Positions 26,848 to 35,677 of a stretch of DNA of 51,680 nt are shown here, in pieces (position 1 is the first letter of the stretch; the number at the start of each line of letters is the position of its first letter). The notes beneath the pieces were generated by a model. It had not been told where the DNA came from. It ran no database searches and was given only the letters and a program-made list of their open reading frames with translations. The stretch is from positions 1 through 51,680 of the forward strand of contig JAPOUQ010000080.1 of the NCBI GenBank assembly GCA_026708585.1. The letters are read 5' to 3'. The position numbers were made by a program, and so were the translations under genes. The DNA comes from Gammaproteobacteria bacterium. Lineage in GTDB: Bacteria; Pseudomonadota; Gammaproteobacteria; Arenicellales; Poriferihabitantaceae.

Positions 26848-27228
26848 ATGGATGATGATCTTTTTTCCAAAGGCCTCGCAAAACGCAAAGCGACTCTCGG
26901 CGATGAATATGTTCAAAATAATCTTGATAATGCTGATGAGTTGACGAAATTGTTCCAAGAAACAATGACCGCCTGGTGCTGGGGATTTGGTTGGGGTGAT
27001 GAAGTGATTGAACCAAAAACACGATCCATGATGAATCTCGCGATGATCGGTGCTTTAGGCAAAATGCATGAATGGGAAATTCACTGCAGAGGGGCAATTA
27101 ACAATGGCGTAAGTATGGAAGAAATTCGAGCCATCATTCATGTCATCGGAATCTATTGTGGCGTACCCCAGTCTCTCGAATGTTTCCGAGTTGCTCGGAA
27201 AGTACTCCAAGAACATGACATGCTTTAA
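26848..27228 (+). CDS. carboxymuconolactone decarboxylase (CMD) family protein
   Basis: The 126-residue protein has the all-helical CMD fold pattern: an acidic N-terminus, the core KTRSMMNLAMIGALGKMHEW, then IHCRGAINNGVSMEEIRAII and HVIGIYCGVPQSLECFRVAR. It resembles PcaC-type gamma-carboxymuconolactone decarboxylases. However, it is not beside other protocatechuate genes and lacks the CxxC of AhpD-type peroxidases, so a decarboxylase or unknown lyase role is all that can be said. It lies 86 bases after the flavoprotein gene on the same strand and may belong to the same transcript. Confidence 0.82.
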   Translation: MDDDLFSKGLAKRKATLGDEYVQNNLDNADELTKLFQETMTAWCWGFGWGDEVIEPKTRSMMNLAMIGALGKMHEWEIHCRGAINNGVSMEEIRAIIHVIGIYCGVPQSLECFRVARKVLQEHDML

Positions 27229-27267
27229 CGGGATCAGTGAAACATACAGACTGAATAAAAATGGACA

Positions 27268-27273
27268 TATAAT
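27268..27273 (+). promoter_or_regulatory. -10 element upstream of tRNA-Ser
   Basis: A perfect TATAAT hexamer 11 bases before the mature tRNA. The -35 region (around 27245) is poor. Confidence 0.4.
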
Positions 27274-27284
27274 CTGCCATCTTG

Positions 27285-27372
27285 GGAGAGTTGGCAGAGT
27301 GGTCGAATGCGCTGGTTTCGAAAACCAGTGGCTGTAACAGGTCCGAGGGTTCGAATCCCTCACTCTCCGCCA
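27285..27372 (+). tRNA. tRNA-Ser (anticodon CGA)
   Basis: The acceptor arms GGAGAGT and ACTCTCC pair fully. The anticodon stem CTGGT/ACCAG encloses TTCGAAA with anticodon CGA. A long variable arm (around GGCTGTAACAGGTC) marks it as a class II tRNA. The T-loop is TTCGAAT, and the 3' CCA is encoded. It reads UCG serine codons. Confidence 0.93.
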
Positions 27373-27378
27373 ATGAAC

Positions 27379-28323
27379 CTATACACACAATTTGTTCGCA
27401 ATTAGCTTGGTTTTATTCATAATATTTGCGGCCCATTTTCCTGAAGCGGCATCCACCATATTCCCATCCAGAGAGATTGCTCCCTGTCCCGAATTCTGAG
27501 CCTGCTCAAGAGCATCAAGTATTCTTTGTGCTTGCTTTATCTCAGTAGAAGTAGGCGACATTACTTGATTCGCAAGTTTGATCTGTGATGGATGAATCGC
27601 CCATTTTCCATCAAATCCCATTTCTGCCGCACCTTTCGCAACATCGATATAGCCTTGTGGATCTCGGAAATTACCGTATGGTCCATCAATTGCCCTTAAG
27701 CCATAAGCTCTACAAGCAACCAGTAATCTTTGCAAACTTGGATACCAGAGATCATTCGATTGGCCAAACGTCGCTATGCCTGACTGACAGCTCGCTGAGA
27801 AATCTGCAGCTCCAAAGTGCAAGGCTTCAAGACTTGAGTTGGTTTCACATGACAAGTATGCAATTGCTTCAACATTAACCAGTCCCAACGCTGTCTCAAT
27901 CAAACATTCCAAACCTATCTTATGTTTTAGGCCAGAAACCTGTAGACCAAGCAAGAGTAAATTCTCGACGGTGTGAACGTCTTTTGGGGTGCTCACTTTG
28001 GGAATCATGATCGTATTGATATGAGTCCCTGCCTGCTCAATAATAATTGAAAGATCCAACTGCATCTGATCACTCTCCGGTCCGTTAATACGAACCGAAA
28101 CGGTCTTACCTGCTTTCTTCCAATCGATTTCATTTAAGGCACTAACAATATTGCGTCTTGCCCGACTTTTTTGATCTGGAGTTACTGAATCTTCACAATC
28201 GAGTAGTACGCAATCTGCTGCACTGGCCGCAGCCTTCTCAATCATTGCGGTATTGGATCCTGGAACCGCTAGTACACTGCGTTGCAACCGAAAAGGAATG
28301 GTTAAGGATTCAGGCTTGTCCAT
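27379..28323 (-). CDS. HpcH/HpaI-family CoA-ester lyase (malyl/citramalyl-CoA lyase-like)
   Basis: The 314-residue TIM-barrel enzyme of the CitE-like group has RSVLAVPGSNTAMIEKAAAS and ADCVLLDCEDSVTPDQKSRA at its N-terminus. In the middle are TIMIPKVSTPKDV and LECLIETALGLVNVEAIA, and at the end GFDGKWAIHPSQIKLAN. The divalent-metal ligands (Glu in CLIETA, Asp in FGAADFSA) are present. These enzymes split or form malyl-CoA, citramalyl-CoA or beta-methylmalyl-CoA. No adjacent CoA-transferase is seen, so the substrate is open. It is convergent with tRNA-Ser, and 57 bases separate it from the SDR gene transcribed in the same direction, so the two may form an operon. Confidence 0.86.
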   Translation of the reverse strand: MDKPESLTIPFRLQRSVLAVPGSNTAMIEKAAASAADCVLLDCEDSVTPDQKSRARRNIVSALNEIDWKKAGKTVSVRINGPESDQMQLDLSIIIEQAGTHINTIMIPKVSTPKDVHTVENLLLLGLQVSGLKHKIGLECLIETALGLVNVEAIAYLSCETNSSLEALHFGAADFSASCQSGIATFGQSNDLWYPSLQRLLVACRAYGLRAIDGPYGNFRDPQGYIDVAKGAAEMGFDGKWAIHPSQIKLANQVMSPTSTEIKQAQRILDALEQAQNSGQGAISLDGNMVDAASGKWAANIMNKTKLIANKLCV

Positions 28324-28380
28324 AATTTCTATAATTTCAATAATTTAACCATTCTAAAAGTGAACCTGAACCGTATCGAT

Positions 28381-28980
28381 TCAGTCAACCCGTATTATCT
28401 GTCCAGTTAATACTCCTTCGATACTTTTGGCGTAAGCCAATCCCACTCGTCTTGATGAAACAGGTTCATGGCCGGGGAATTTTCCTTGGTAACGATCGAC
28501 CGAATTTTCGAGCAAACCTGGACTGACTACATTAATGCGGATACCCCTTGGCATATCTCCGGCCGCTCCAAGCACAAACCCGTCAATTGCACCATTGGCA
28601 GAAGCTGCAGATGCACATCCTGCAATTGGATCGCGATTCAGCACACCACTGGTGAGAGTAAAAGAACCCTGATCATTGATCCAAGGTATTCCCTCCAGTA
28701 CCATATTGATTTGTGGTAATGCTTTATGCAATATACCCTTCATCCAGAGTTCCCCGGTCATTTCTCCAACTGGGCCGAAATGTCCATGACCAATTGCAAC
28801 CACCGCAGCATCTATCTTGCCGACATGCCTATACATCATACGTATGCTCTCGAGATTTTCGAGATTGACCTGTATATCCCCAGCAGTCAATCCGGCTTGG
28901 ATGAGATCATGACGACCTTCCAGAGTTTCAACAACGGTGCGTCCAACCGAACCTCTCGCACCAATAATCAAAATTTTCAT
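28381..28980 (-). CDS. short SDR-like Rossmann protein lacking the usual YxxxK
   Basis: The 199-residue protein starts with an NAD(P)-binding motif (MKILIIGARGSVGRTVVETL) and has the SDR segments VVAIGHGHFGPV and GSFTLTSGVL, with the catalytic-type serine in TSG. Where classical SDRs carry YxxxK, this sequence reads SAASANGAIDG, with no Tyr or Lys. It therefore belongs to a small SDR subgroup (similar to proteins annotated as PRK07578) whose chemistry is unclear. GIRINVVSPGLL is the usual C-terminal SDR segment. A reductase role is uncertain. It is probably transcribed ahead of the CoA-ester lyase gene. Confidence 0.8.
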   Translation of the reverse strand: MKILIIGARGSVGRTVVETLEGRHDLIQAGLTAGDIQVNLENLESIRMMYRHVGKIDAAVVAIGHGHFGPVGEMTGELWMKGILHKALPQINMVLEGIPWINDQGSFTLTSGVLNRDPIAGCASAASANGAIDGFVLGAAGDMPRGIRINVVSPGLLENSVDRYQGKFPGHEPVSSRRVGLAYAKSIEGVLTGQIIRVD

Positions 28981-29312
28981 TCTAATTCACATATCAATTT
29001 TGTAACGTTCTGATCAGTTTTTCAATCCAGAAGACCCGAAATCAGACCGAAAATAAACAGATTCAAACCTTGAATCACATATTCACTGTTGTGATTATAC
29101 CCATCCCTATTGTTGTCGAGTTTTTGTAATCAATATGTAGTAGCCAATCTGGTTTCAGCGGAGAGTTTTCTGTATTTCTGCATTTATGGGGCAAGTAGTT
29201 ACCGGTTAGAGAACATATTTGGCAAATATTTGAACACTGCTACTGGTATATAATCAAAATATTCTGTTCCTAATTGGCCATACACCGGTTTTTAAAATCA
29301 AAAATCGGTGAA
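28981..29312. other. intergenic gap before tRNA-Pro, with hairpin
   Basis: The left side should hold the SDR promoter. A TATAAT is at 29249-29254. An 11-bp inverted repeat with one G-U pair (CACCGGTTTTT at 29283-29293, AAAAATCGGTG at 29300-29310) lies directly before the tRNA. No gene is visible. Confidence 0.4.
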
Positions 29313-29389
29313 CGGGGTGTAGCTCAGCCTGGTAGAGCACTGCCTTCGGGAGGCAGGGGCCGGAGGTTCAAATCCTCTCACCCCGACCA
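29313..29389 (+). tRNA. tRNA-Pro (anticodon CGG)
   Basis: The 77-base gene has acceptor arms CGGGGTG/CACCCCG and D-arm AGCTCAGCCTGGTAGAGC. The anticodon stem CTGCC/GGCAG encloses TTCGGGA with anticodon CGG. The T-loop is TTCAAAT and the CCA end is encoded. It reads CCG proline codons. Confidence 0.94.
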
Positions 29390-29404
29390 TTAACTTGACT
29401 CACT

Positions 29405-30163
29405 ATGTTCGACCAAGAATCGATTGCAAAGTTTCACGAAGATGGTTTCATCATCGTACCAAGCTTAGCGCCTGTATCTTTATGCGAATCGATTCGCAAA
29501 GTTGCCCTCGCATCAATCGATCCGTTACTCGCCCCAGTCGAGTATGAAACCGATGTTCAGTATCCCGGTTCTCCAGTTGATCGCCAGTCACTCGGGGGCA
29601 ATACCCCTCGACGTCTCCTCAATGCCTATACCCGAGATAAAGTCTTTCGCAAATGGGCAAGTTGCAAAGAGATAACCGCACGCGTACGGAGTCTACTTGG
29701 GTGCGAACAGATCGCACTCTCCCAAAACCACCATAATTGCTTGATGACCAAACACCCCGGATTCAGCAGTTCCACAAAATGGCACCAAGACATTCGTTAT
29801 TGGCTATTTGATAAACCTAACCTAGTCAATGTATGGTTGGCACTCGGTAGTGAAAACCAGACCAATGGCGGCATGCGCCTGATCCCAGGATCGCATCAAT
29901 TGGACTTCGATCGAGGACGGTTCGATGGCGCCTTGTTCTTTCGTGAAGATATAAATGAAAACAAGGGAATTATTCGTACCGCTATCAATGCCAATCTCGA
30001 ATGTGGAGATGTACTGTTCTTTCACAGCAGAACCCTACATGCCGCGAGCAAAAACCACAGCGATACTCTCAAACTATCACTGGTATTCACCTATCGAGAT
30101 ATCAATAATAATCCACTTATAGGCACCCGTTCGGCCGCTTATCCCGATATACCCTGTGCATGA
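29405..30163 (+). CDS. phytanoyl-CoA dioxygenase (PhyH) family protein
   Basis: The 252-residue Fe(II)/2-oxoglutarate oxygenase has the N-terminal FHEDGFIIVPSLAPV typical of PhyH proteins. The iron triad is His and Asp in KWHQDIRYW plus His in FFHSRTLHAASKN, and GGMRLIPGSHQLDFDRG is the conserved strand-turn before it. An arginine for 2-oxoglutarate is in LVFTYRD. Family members hydroxylate lipids, CoA esters, ectoine or small metabolites; the substrate is not determinable. It starts 16 bases after tRNA-Pro and may be partly co-transcribed with it. It is convergent with the quinone reductase gene. Confidence 0.85.
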   Translation: MFDQESIAKFHEDGFIIVPSLAPVSLCESIRKVALASIDPLLAPVEYETDVQYPGSPVDRQSLGGNTPRRLLNAYTRDKVFRKWASCKEITARVRSLLGCEQIALSQNHHNCLMTKHPGFSSSTKWHQDIRYWLFDKPNLVNVWLALGSENQTNGGMRLIPGSHQLDFDRGRFDGALFFREDINENKGIIRTAINANLECGDVLFFHSRTLHAASKNHSDTLKLSLVFTYRDINNNPLIGTRSAAYPDIPCA

Positions 30164-30182
30164 ACGAAAATGCGCTCTATAC

Positions 30183-31175
30183 TTAGATTCGAATCAATAC
30201 ACTACCTGCTGCTGCTCCACTCTCAATTAGTTCGTGTGCTTTTGCAACCTCTGAAAGATCAATAATTGTCGATATGCGATGCTTCAATTGCACCCTTTCA
30301 AGTGCACCATACACTGCGCTGATTGCTTGCTCTTTGATCTCATCCGGCATGTTATACACCAAAACCATATATACGGAGACATTCTTAAACATCATCGGGT
30401 AGAAGGGAATTACCGGCTCTGGAACCTTAGATGATGAATAGGTTGCAATGCTCCCACAGTTATTGAGCACTTCAGCACTCACATTTGCATTTTGGCCAAA
30501 TTCGACATCAATAATGTGACTCACCCCTCTCGATCCCGCACATTCAGAAATATGGCTGGTTAAGTTCTGGTCCCGATAATTCAGAACCCAGTCTGCACCC
30601 GCATCAAGTGCAACCTGACAGTTTTCGTCTGATCCGGCGGTTGCAATGACCTGAGCATTCGTAAGCTTGGACCATTGAACGGCGTAATATCCAACTCGAC
30701 CGGAGGCCCCTGTCACCAGAACAACCTTGTCCGTTAAATCACCCGCAACACATACACACCGAAACGCCGTCATCATCGGGATTCCGATGCAGGCGCCGAT
30801 CGTGAGATCAACATTCTCTGGAAGTCTTGGCGCCATCTGGGAGGGTACTACAATATATTCGGCACAAGTACCACAATGCCGTCCATACTGAGCTTGATAA
30901 ATCCAGACCCTCTCTCCACGACGATCTTCAACACCTTCACCCACATCTTCTATCGTTCCTGCACCATCACTGTGTGGGATCACATAACCATCTGCAAATC
31001 CGGCTGGCTGCAATCCGGATCGTTTTTTCACATCAGATGGATGCACGGCCGAGTATTCGACTCGAATCAGCACTTCGCCTGGACCGGGAGTAGGTTTTTG
31101 CCGCTCTCCATAGATTAGAACCTCATCGGCCTTGCCGGTCGATTCATACCATATTGCTCTCATTGTTGACCTCAT
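30183..31175 (-). CDS. NADPH:quinone reductase-like MDR oxidoreductase
   Basis: The 330-residue medium-chain dehydrogenase has a GroES-like N-terminal domain (KPTPGPGEVLIRVEYSAVHP, GYVIPHSDGAGTIEDVGEGV) and a Rossmann NADPH domain (VVLVTGASGRVGYYAVQWSK). No structural zinc-binding cysteine cluster is present, so it belongs with the zinc-free quinone or enone reductases. The start ATG overlaps the stop of the upstream ABC exporter gene by four bases, and the two are co-translated. A role in detoxifying quinones or enones exported or encountered with that transporter is a guess. Confidence 0.86.
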   Translation of the reverse strand: MRSTMRAIWYESTGKADEVLIYGERQKPTPGPGEVLIRVEYSAVHPSDVKKRSGLQPAGFADGYVIPHSDGAGTIEDVGEGVEDRRGERVWIYQAQYGRHCGTCAEYIVVPSQMAPRLPENVDLTIGACIGIPMMTAFRCVCVAGDLTDKVVLVTGASGRVGYYAVQWSKLTNAQVIATAGSDENCQVALDAGADWVLNYRDQNLTSHISECAGSRGVSHIIDVEFGQNANVSAEVLNNCGSIATYSSSKVPEPVIPFYPMMFKNVSVYMVLVYNMPDEIKEQAISAVYGALERVQLKHRISTIIDLSEVAKAHELIESGAAAGSVLIRI

Positions 31176-32986
31176 TTTTGTTGTTTATCTGTTCTTATTA
31201 ATGTCTCACTTTCAGTGGATTTCTGCTGTTGCAGCTCCCACATCTGCGCATATAACCCACGACCATCCAGAAGTATTTGATGTGTTCCCCGTTCTACAAT
31301 CCGTCCTTGATCAAGCACCAGAATTTCATCGGCTCTAACCACTGTTGAGAGTCGGTGAGCGATGATCAATGTTGTGACTTCTTGCGAAACTCGATCCATG
31401 GCCTCCAAAATGGCATTCTCGGCCCGACTATCCAATGAGGAGGTTGCCTCGTCAAAAATCAGGATTCGGGCTTTCTTCAAGGCAGCTCTAGCAATAGCCA
31501 CACGCTGCTTTTCACCACCTGATAATTTGAGACCCCGTTCACCAACTATGGCTTCATACTGATCGGGATGCTGTTGAATAAAATCATGAATCTGAGCAAT
31601 CTGCGCTGCTTCCTTGATCGAATCGCCCCCCGCATCCGGATCACCATATCCGATGTTATATCCAACTGTATCATTGAATAATACTGTATCTTGCGGCACG
31701 ATTCCGATCGCGTTACGAAGGCTGGCTGAACTCACGTCCCGGATATCCTGACCATCAATCAAGATCTGTCCACGTTGTGGTTCATAAAATCTGAGAAGCA
31801 ACCGAGCAAGGGTCGACTTGCCAGCTCCAGATGGACCGACAATCGCTAACTGTTGTCCGCCTTTAATGCATAGAGAAATGTCATGCAAAATTTGTTGTCC
31901 CGAGGGGAAACTGAAATCAACATTTCTGAATTCAACCTCTGCCGTTTTGATTTGTAGATTATTGGCATTTGGCTTGTCCTTAATTTCAATTTTCTCATCG
32001 AGTAATTGGAACATACGATCCATGTCAATCAAGGAATGGTTCAACTCTCGATAAACAGTACCCAACACATTTAGAGGAACATATAGTTGCAGTAAAAATG
32101 CATGCAACATCACAAAATCTCCAACGGACAACTCATCATTGCGAACACCAGTTGCGGCCATGGTCATGAGGACCGTCAAACCAATCGCAATAATCAATCC
32201 CTGCCCAGCATTCAACAATGAAAGAGATAAACTATTCTGGTAGGAAGCTTGACCCCAATTACGCATAGACTGGTCATAACGGTGCTGCTCCCGACTTTCG
32301 TTAACAAATACCTTGACCGTCTCAAAATTCATCAACGAATCCAGAAGTCTAGTTCCTGCATTCGAATCTTGTTCGTTCATTCGTATCTGAAACCTTCTCC
32401 GCCAACTCGTCATCCTCAATGTATAGACCACATAGGTAATCACCAAAATCACAATGAGTACAGCGTATTGAATTCCAAGTTGATTCCACAAGATACCGAT
32501 GACCAGAGTCATTTCCAGAATCACTGGTGCGATACTAAATACAACCATATTGAGGAATCGAGAAATTGCCTGATTGCCTCGATCAATGTCCCGAGACAAG
32601 GCACCAATCTTACGTTCAAGATGAAACATTAAAGACAACTGATGCAAATGAGCGAAAACTTTGCCGGAAACTTTGCAGACAATATCGATTCCAATGCGAT
32701 AAAACACCGCATTCCTGAGCTCATTGAATAAAATCGAAGCAAACCAGAGTAATCCATAACCAATTAACAGTGCTAGAGGGATCGTTACTGCGGCCTGAAT
32801 TTCACCCAGATTATCAACAATCTGTTTGAGAATGAGCGGAATCGAAACATTGGCTAATCGGGCAGCCACCAGCAACCCTAGAGCAATAAAAACCCGTAGC
32901 CAGTGCTCAGCAAGATAGGGCAGTAGTTTTTTGGCAATACGCCAATCGCCCCTTTGATCGGAAGTTACCGTTCTAACTGGTGCCAT
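31172..32986 (-). CDS. ABC exporter, fused permease-ATPase (Atm1/HMT1-like)
   Basis: The 604-residue half-transporter works as an inner-membrane homodimer. Residues 20-320 contain six helices (for example VFIALGLLVAARLANVSIPL) and the Atm1-like ALSRDIDRGNQAISRFLNMV. The ATPase domain (about 345-590) has Walker A VGPSGAGKSTLARLL, signature LSGGEKQRVAIARAAL, Walker B ILIFDEATSSLD and the switch His in LIIAHRLST. Atm1-type exporters move glutathione-linked sulfur, iron or heavy-metal conjugates. The start overlaps the end of a 70-residue frame with a perfect ribosome binding site, while its own site is weak, suggesting coupled translation. Confidence 0.9.
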   Translation of the reverse strand: MAPVRTVTSDQRGDWRIAKKLLPYLAEHWLRVFIALGLLVAARLANVSIPLILKQIVDNLGEIQAAVTIPLALLIGYGLLWFASILFNELRNAVFYRIGIDIVCKVSGKVFAHLHQLSLMFHLERKIGALSRDIDRGNQAISRFLNMVVFSIAPVILEMTLVIGILWNQLGIQYAVLIVILVITYVVYTLRMTSWRRRFQIRMNEQDSNAGTRLLDSLMNFETVKVFVNESREQHRYDQSMRNWGQASYQNSLSLSLLNAGQGLIIAIGLTVLMTMAATGVRNDELSVGDFVMLHAFLLQLYVPLNVLGTVYRELNHSLIDMDRMFQLLDEKIEIKDKPNANNLQIKTAEVEFRNVDFSFPSGQQILHDISLCIKGGQQLAIVGPSGAGKSTLARLLLRFYEPQRGQILIDGQDIRDVSSASLRNAIGIVPQDTVLFNDTVGYNIGYGDPDAGGDSIKEAAQIAQIHDFIQQHPDQYEAIVGERGLKLSGGEKQRVAIARAALKKARILIFDEATSSLDSRAENAILEAMDRVSQEVTTLIIAHRLSTVVRADEILVLDQGRIVERGTHQILLDGRGLYAQMWELQQQKSTESETLIRTDKQQK

Positions 32987-33177
32987 GTGATTGATTCAGT
33001 CCGATCAACAGCCAGTTGCATCTTGAGGAAACCGACCAATGTTAATGCAAGGTAAATTTTGGACCAAATTCCAGATTTCATTTGCCTTGATTCCCGACCA
33101 CCGACTCCATCTTCACTCTCAGTTTTCTGGTACTTTTGTGTGATCAAAAAGGAATGGAATGACTCATCAAAACACAT
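32965..33177 (-). CDS. small hypothetical membrane peptide upstream of the ABC exporter
   Basis: A 70-codon frame starts at an ATG preceded by AAAGGAGATAAATC, one of the best ribosome binding sites in the window. The product is polar at first and has one moderately hydrophobic stretch (IWSKIYLALTLVGFLKMQLA) that could be a membrane helix. It overlaps the exporter gene by 22 bases in another frame, so it may act as a leader that couples translation into the exporter. I recognise no family. It could instead be a chance frame, with the exporter starting differently. Confidence 0.45.
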   Translation of the reverse strand: MCFDESFHSFLITQKYQKTESEDGVGGRESRQMKSGIWSKIYLALTLVGFLKMQLAVDRTESITWHQLER

Positions 33178-33469
33178 GATTTATCTCCTTTATCCCTTTG
33201 CAACGAACTCTCTGGATTACTGATAGCTTTGGGATGTCTGTTCTCGGTCTGATCTGTCGTCCAACAATATTTTCTATCTCTTTCTTCGGTTACAACAACT
33301 CGTTATTGATAACGAGCGATTGGTACCTAGCGTTGAACTGTTTCAGAATATACTGCTAGGTAAGTCGGCAAAAATAGGGTGTGATGTTCGGTCTAAAATC
33401 GAAGCCGGTCTAGCTGCTCACCAAATGTAACTAGATCGTCGTCCACAAAAGATTATCCTCTAGACTTTC

Positions 33470-35515
33470 TCATTCCGTAATCGTATTCCCAGACGAATCT
33501 ATGATACCGGCCTCATTTAAAATTTCAATTACTCCACCCAAGTGCTTGGCATAATTATGCCAATGTCCTTTTTTTACGAGTGGCATTAGACCTAACTTTG
33601 GGCACACCCCTAGATGTTCAACTATGGTATCAGATGAATGGAAATTCAGACAATGTTCTTCATTCTCAAGTCCGATATCAGAGCAAAGTCTACGGATTTG
33701 GTTTACCATATCCTCCACCAGATCATCATAGTGTATATCGATGATATTAGGAAAAAGCTTGTGCCAATGATTCATCAGTTTCTGGTATTGTACGTAGAAT
33801 TTTGCTAGGTACTCCAGATTGTAAAATACTACATGTTGTGATTTATATAGCTCAAAATAACTAGAGACAATCATATCTAAAGGGTGGCGATGACAATGCA
33901 CAATCGGCGCATCAGGAAACATCGCTCGGATGATCCAGAGATAAGCAAAATTCAATGAATTACTATCTATGATCCATGGTTGGTCGATGGCATGAACATT
34001 ATGAATCATATCCAAATACTTATCGACCCCTCTTTCAATTTCATACTGATTGAGAAACGAGTAATCGTCAGGATAGACACGATGTGGATCACCATACTGC
34101 TCTAAGTAAATAACCGTATCCTGAATATAGCGGAACGCCCTCAAAGATTTTACTTTACTGTTCCTAACGAGTATTTGCTCGATCAAGCTAGAACCACATT
34201 TTGGCATGCCTACGATAAATATCGGACGAACATCATCCCGAGTCTGTGCAACTTTGGCTGGTGGACTATCAAGTTCCACTATGATTCGACCCATTTCAAT
34301 CAAATACCCTTTCACATTGTTGGTAAGTGTATCTAGTATGTGTCGGTTAGCAACATCCCAAATCTCAAAAGCCCGATCCCATTCTTGCAGATCATCATAA
34401 ATTTTTGCCAGCGCAAACTCAAAACAACTGCGTTCGTAGTATTTCAGATTTTCGTCTTTTAGGGACTCCTTGATCATCTTTACATCTGGATCATCTGCAG
34501 AATGAAACGTTTTCATCATGGCAAGTTTGGACCGGATTGGCCCATACTGGGGATCGAGTTTTAATGCATATTGATAATGCTGTTCAGCCCTCTGTCGATT
34601 ACCGAGCGTTAAAGACAAATCGCCCGAAAAACTATTCAATCGGACTTGGTTCGCAGTCTTTGGATGCGTCTTGAATGCTTGCTCAAGACGGATTTGGGCT
34701 TTTTCATAATTTCCAAGCATAAACCAAGACAAGGCAATGTCATATAAGAAATGCTGTTGCTCTCCAAATTGATTAATCAATCGTTCTCCAATTTCAACGA
34801 CCTTAGAATGATTTTTGGTATTTGTATGAAAATTCATCAAAGATATCAAAACCCATTCGTCATCTGGATTTTCGTCGAGAAGATCTTGAAAGAGAAGTGA
34901 AGCTTCGTGATAGTTTCCAGTTTCGGTGAAAAGCTTAGCTCTTAGGAACTTGATTTCAAGGTCAATCTCGGTTGATTTCTCTTGCTCTTGAATCATTTCA
35001 AATCTTTGAATCAATTGCTCGGCCTTCTCAAAATTGTGCTGTTCTATGGCAACTGTAACCAAGTTTGAATTTGCCAATATATCCGAAGGATCAATTTTGA
35101 TGACTCGGTCAAAAAATTCTTCAGCTAAATCAACTTTCATCAAACTAATATACAGAGTGCCCGCAAGCAACAAGGCTTCCTTGTGATCTGGATCAAGTTC
35201 AAGAGCTTTGATCAGCTCTGTTTCAGCCTGATTAGATTGACCACCCAAATATAAAGAATTAGCGAACTCGGTCCGTAGTTTAGGGTTTTTTGGTGTGATC
35301 GCGAGCGCACGTTTGTATGCCATGATCGACTTGTCATGATCACCCAATTGGCTATGAATTGCCCCAAGCACACTCCAGATCACAACATCACTAGGAAATT
35401 TTCGAGACAGCTTTTGAAATCGGCTTTTTGCCGCTATCAGATCACCTTGTTCATAGTATTCGAAAGCAGTTCTATATTGCTGGTGTTTCCTTGTTTGATA
35501 TCCTGTTGATGACAC
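33470..35515 (-). CDS. TPR-containing sulfotransferase family protein
   Basis: The 681-residue protein has about ten TPR units in its first 380 residues (for example GAIHSQLGDHDKSIMAYKRA and EALLLAGTLYISLMKVDLAE). A sulfotransferase_3-type domain follows from about residue 410. PIFIVGMPKCGSSLIEQIL is the 5'-phosphosulfate loop that binds PAPS, and VHCHRHPLDMIVSSYF carries the 3'-phosphate-binding residues. Such proteins are thought to sulfate glycans, peptides or tyrosines, with the TPR part holding the acceptor. No signal peptide is visible. The gene stands alone. Acceptor unknown. Confidence 0.87.
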   Translation of the reverse strand: MSSTGYQTRKHQQYRTAFEYYEQGDLIAAKSRFQKLSRKFPSDVVIWSVLGAIHSQLGDHDKSIMAYKRALAITPKNPKLRTEFANSLYLGGQSNQAETELIKALELDPDHKEALLLAGTLYISLMKVDLAEEFFDRVIKIDPSDILANSNLVTVAIEQHNFEKAEQLIQRFEMIQEQEKSTEIDLEIKFLRAKLFTETGNYHEASLLFQDLLDENPDDEWVLISLMNFHTNTKNHSKVVEIGERLINQFGEQQHFLYDIALSWFMLGNYEKAQIRLEQAFKTHPKTANQVRLNSFSGDLSLTLGNRQRAEQHYQYALKLDPQYGPIRSKLAMMKTFHSADDPDVKMIKESLKDENLKYYERSCFEFALAKIYDDLQEWDRAFEIWDVANRHILDTLTNNVKGYLIEMGRIIVELDSPPAKVAQTRDDVRPIFIVGMPKCGSSLIEQILVRNSKVKSLRAFRYIQDTVIYLEQYGDPHRVYPDDYSFLNQYEIERGVDKYLDMIHNVHAIDQPWIIDSNSLNFAYLWIIRAMFPDAPIVHCHRHPLDMIVSSYFELYKSQHVVFYNLEYLAKFYVQYQKLMNHWHKLFPNIIDIHYDDLVEDMVNQIRRLCSDIGLENEEHCLNFHSSDTIVEHLGVCPKLGLMPLVKKGHWHNYAKHLGGVIEILNEAGIIDSSGNTITE

Positions 35516-35677
35516 AACTGTAGTCTATTTGCTGTAATGAATTAAATGATCGTTATGTGCGTTCAAGTCTGTAATGCGACACTGGCTCTTGATTTCCAAC
35601 TTGTGAAGAAAGCTGTATCGGAACGTATCATGGAGTATTCATCACGAATTGGATAATTTCTCTGGTCAGTCCGATGT

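Noticed and set aside
27143-27388. Minus-strand open frame across tRNA-Ser with SEGFEPSDLLQP
   Set aside because: It is the antisense of the tRNA-Ser gene; such frames are a common spurious annotation.
29283-29310. Similarity between this hairpin and the one at 1-19 (both with AATCGGTG arms)
   Set aside because: Only about eight bases are shared and both are simple hairpins; probably coincidence.
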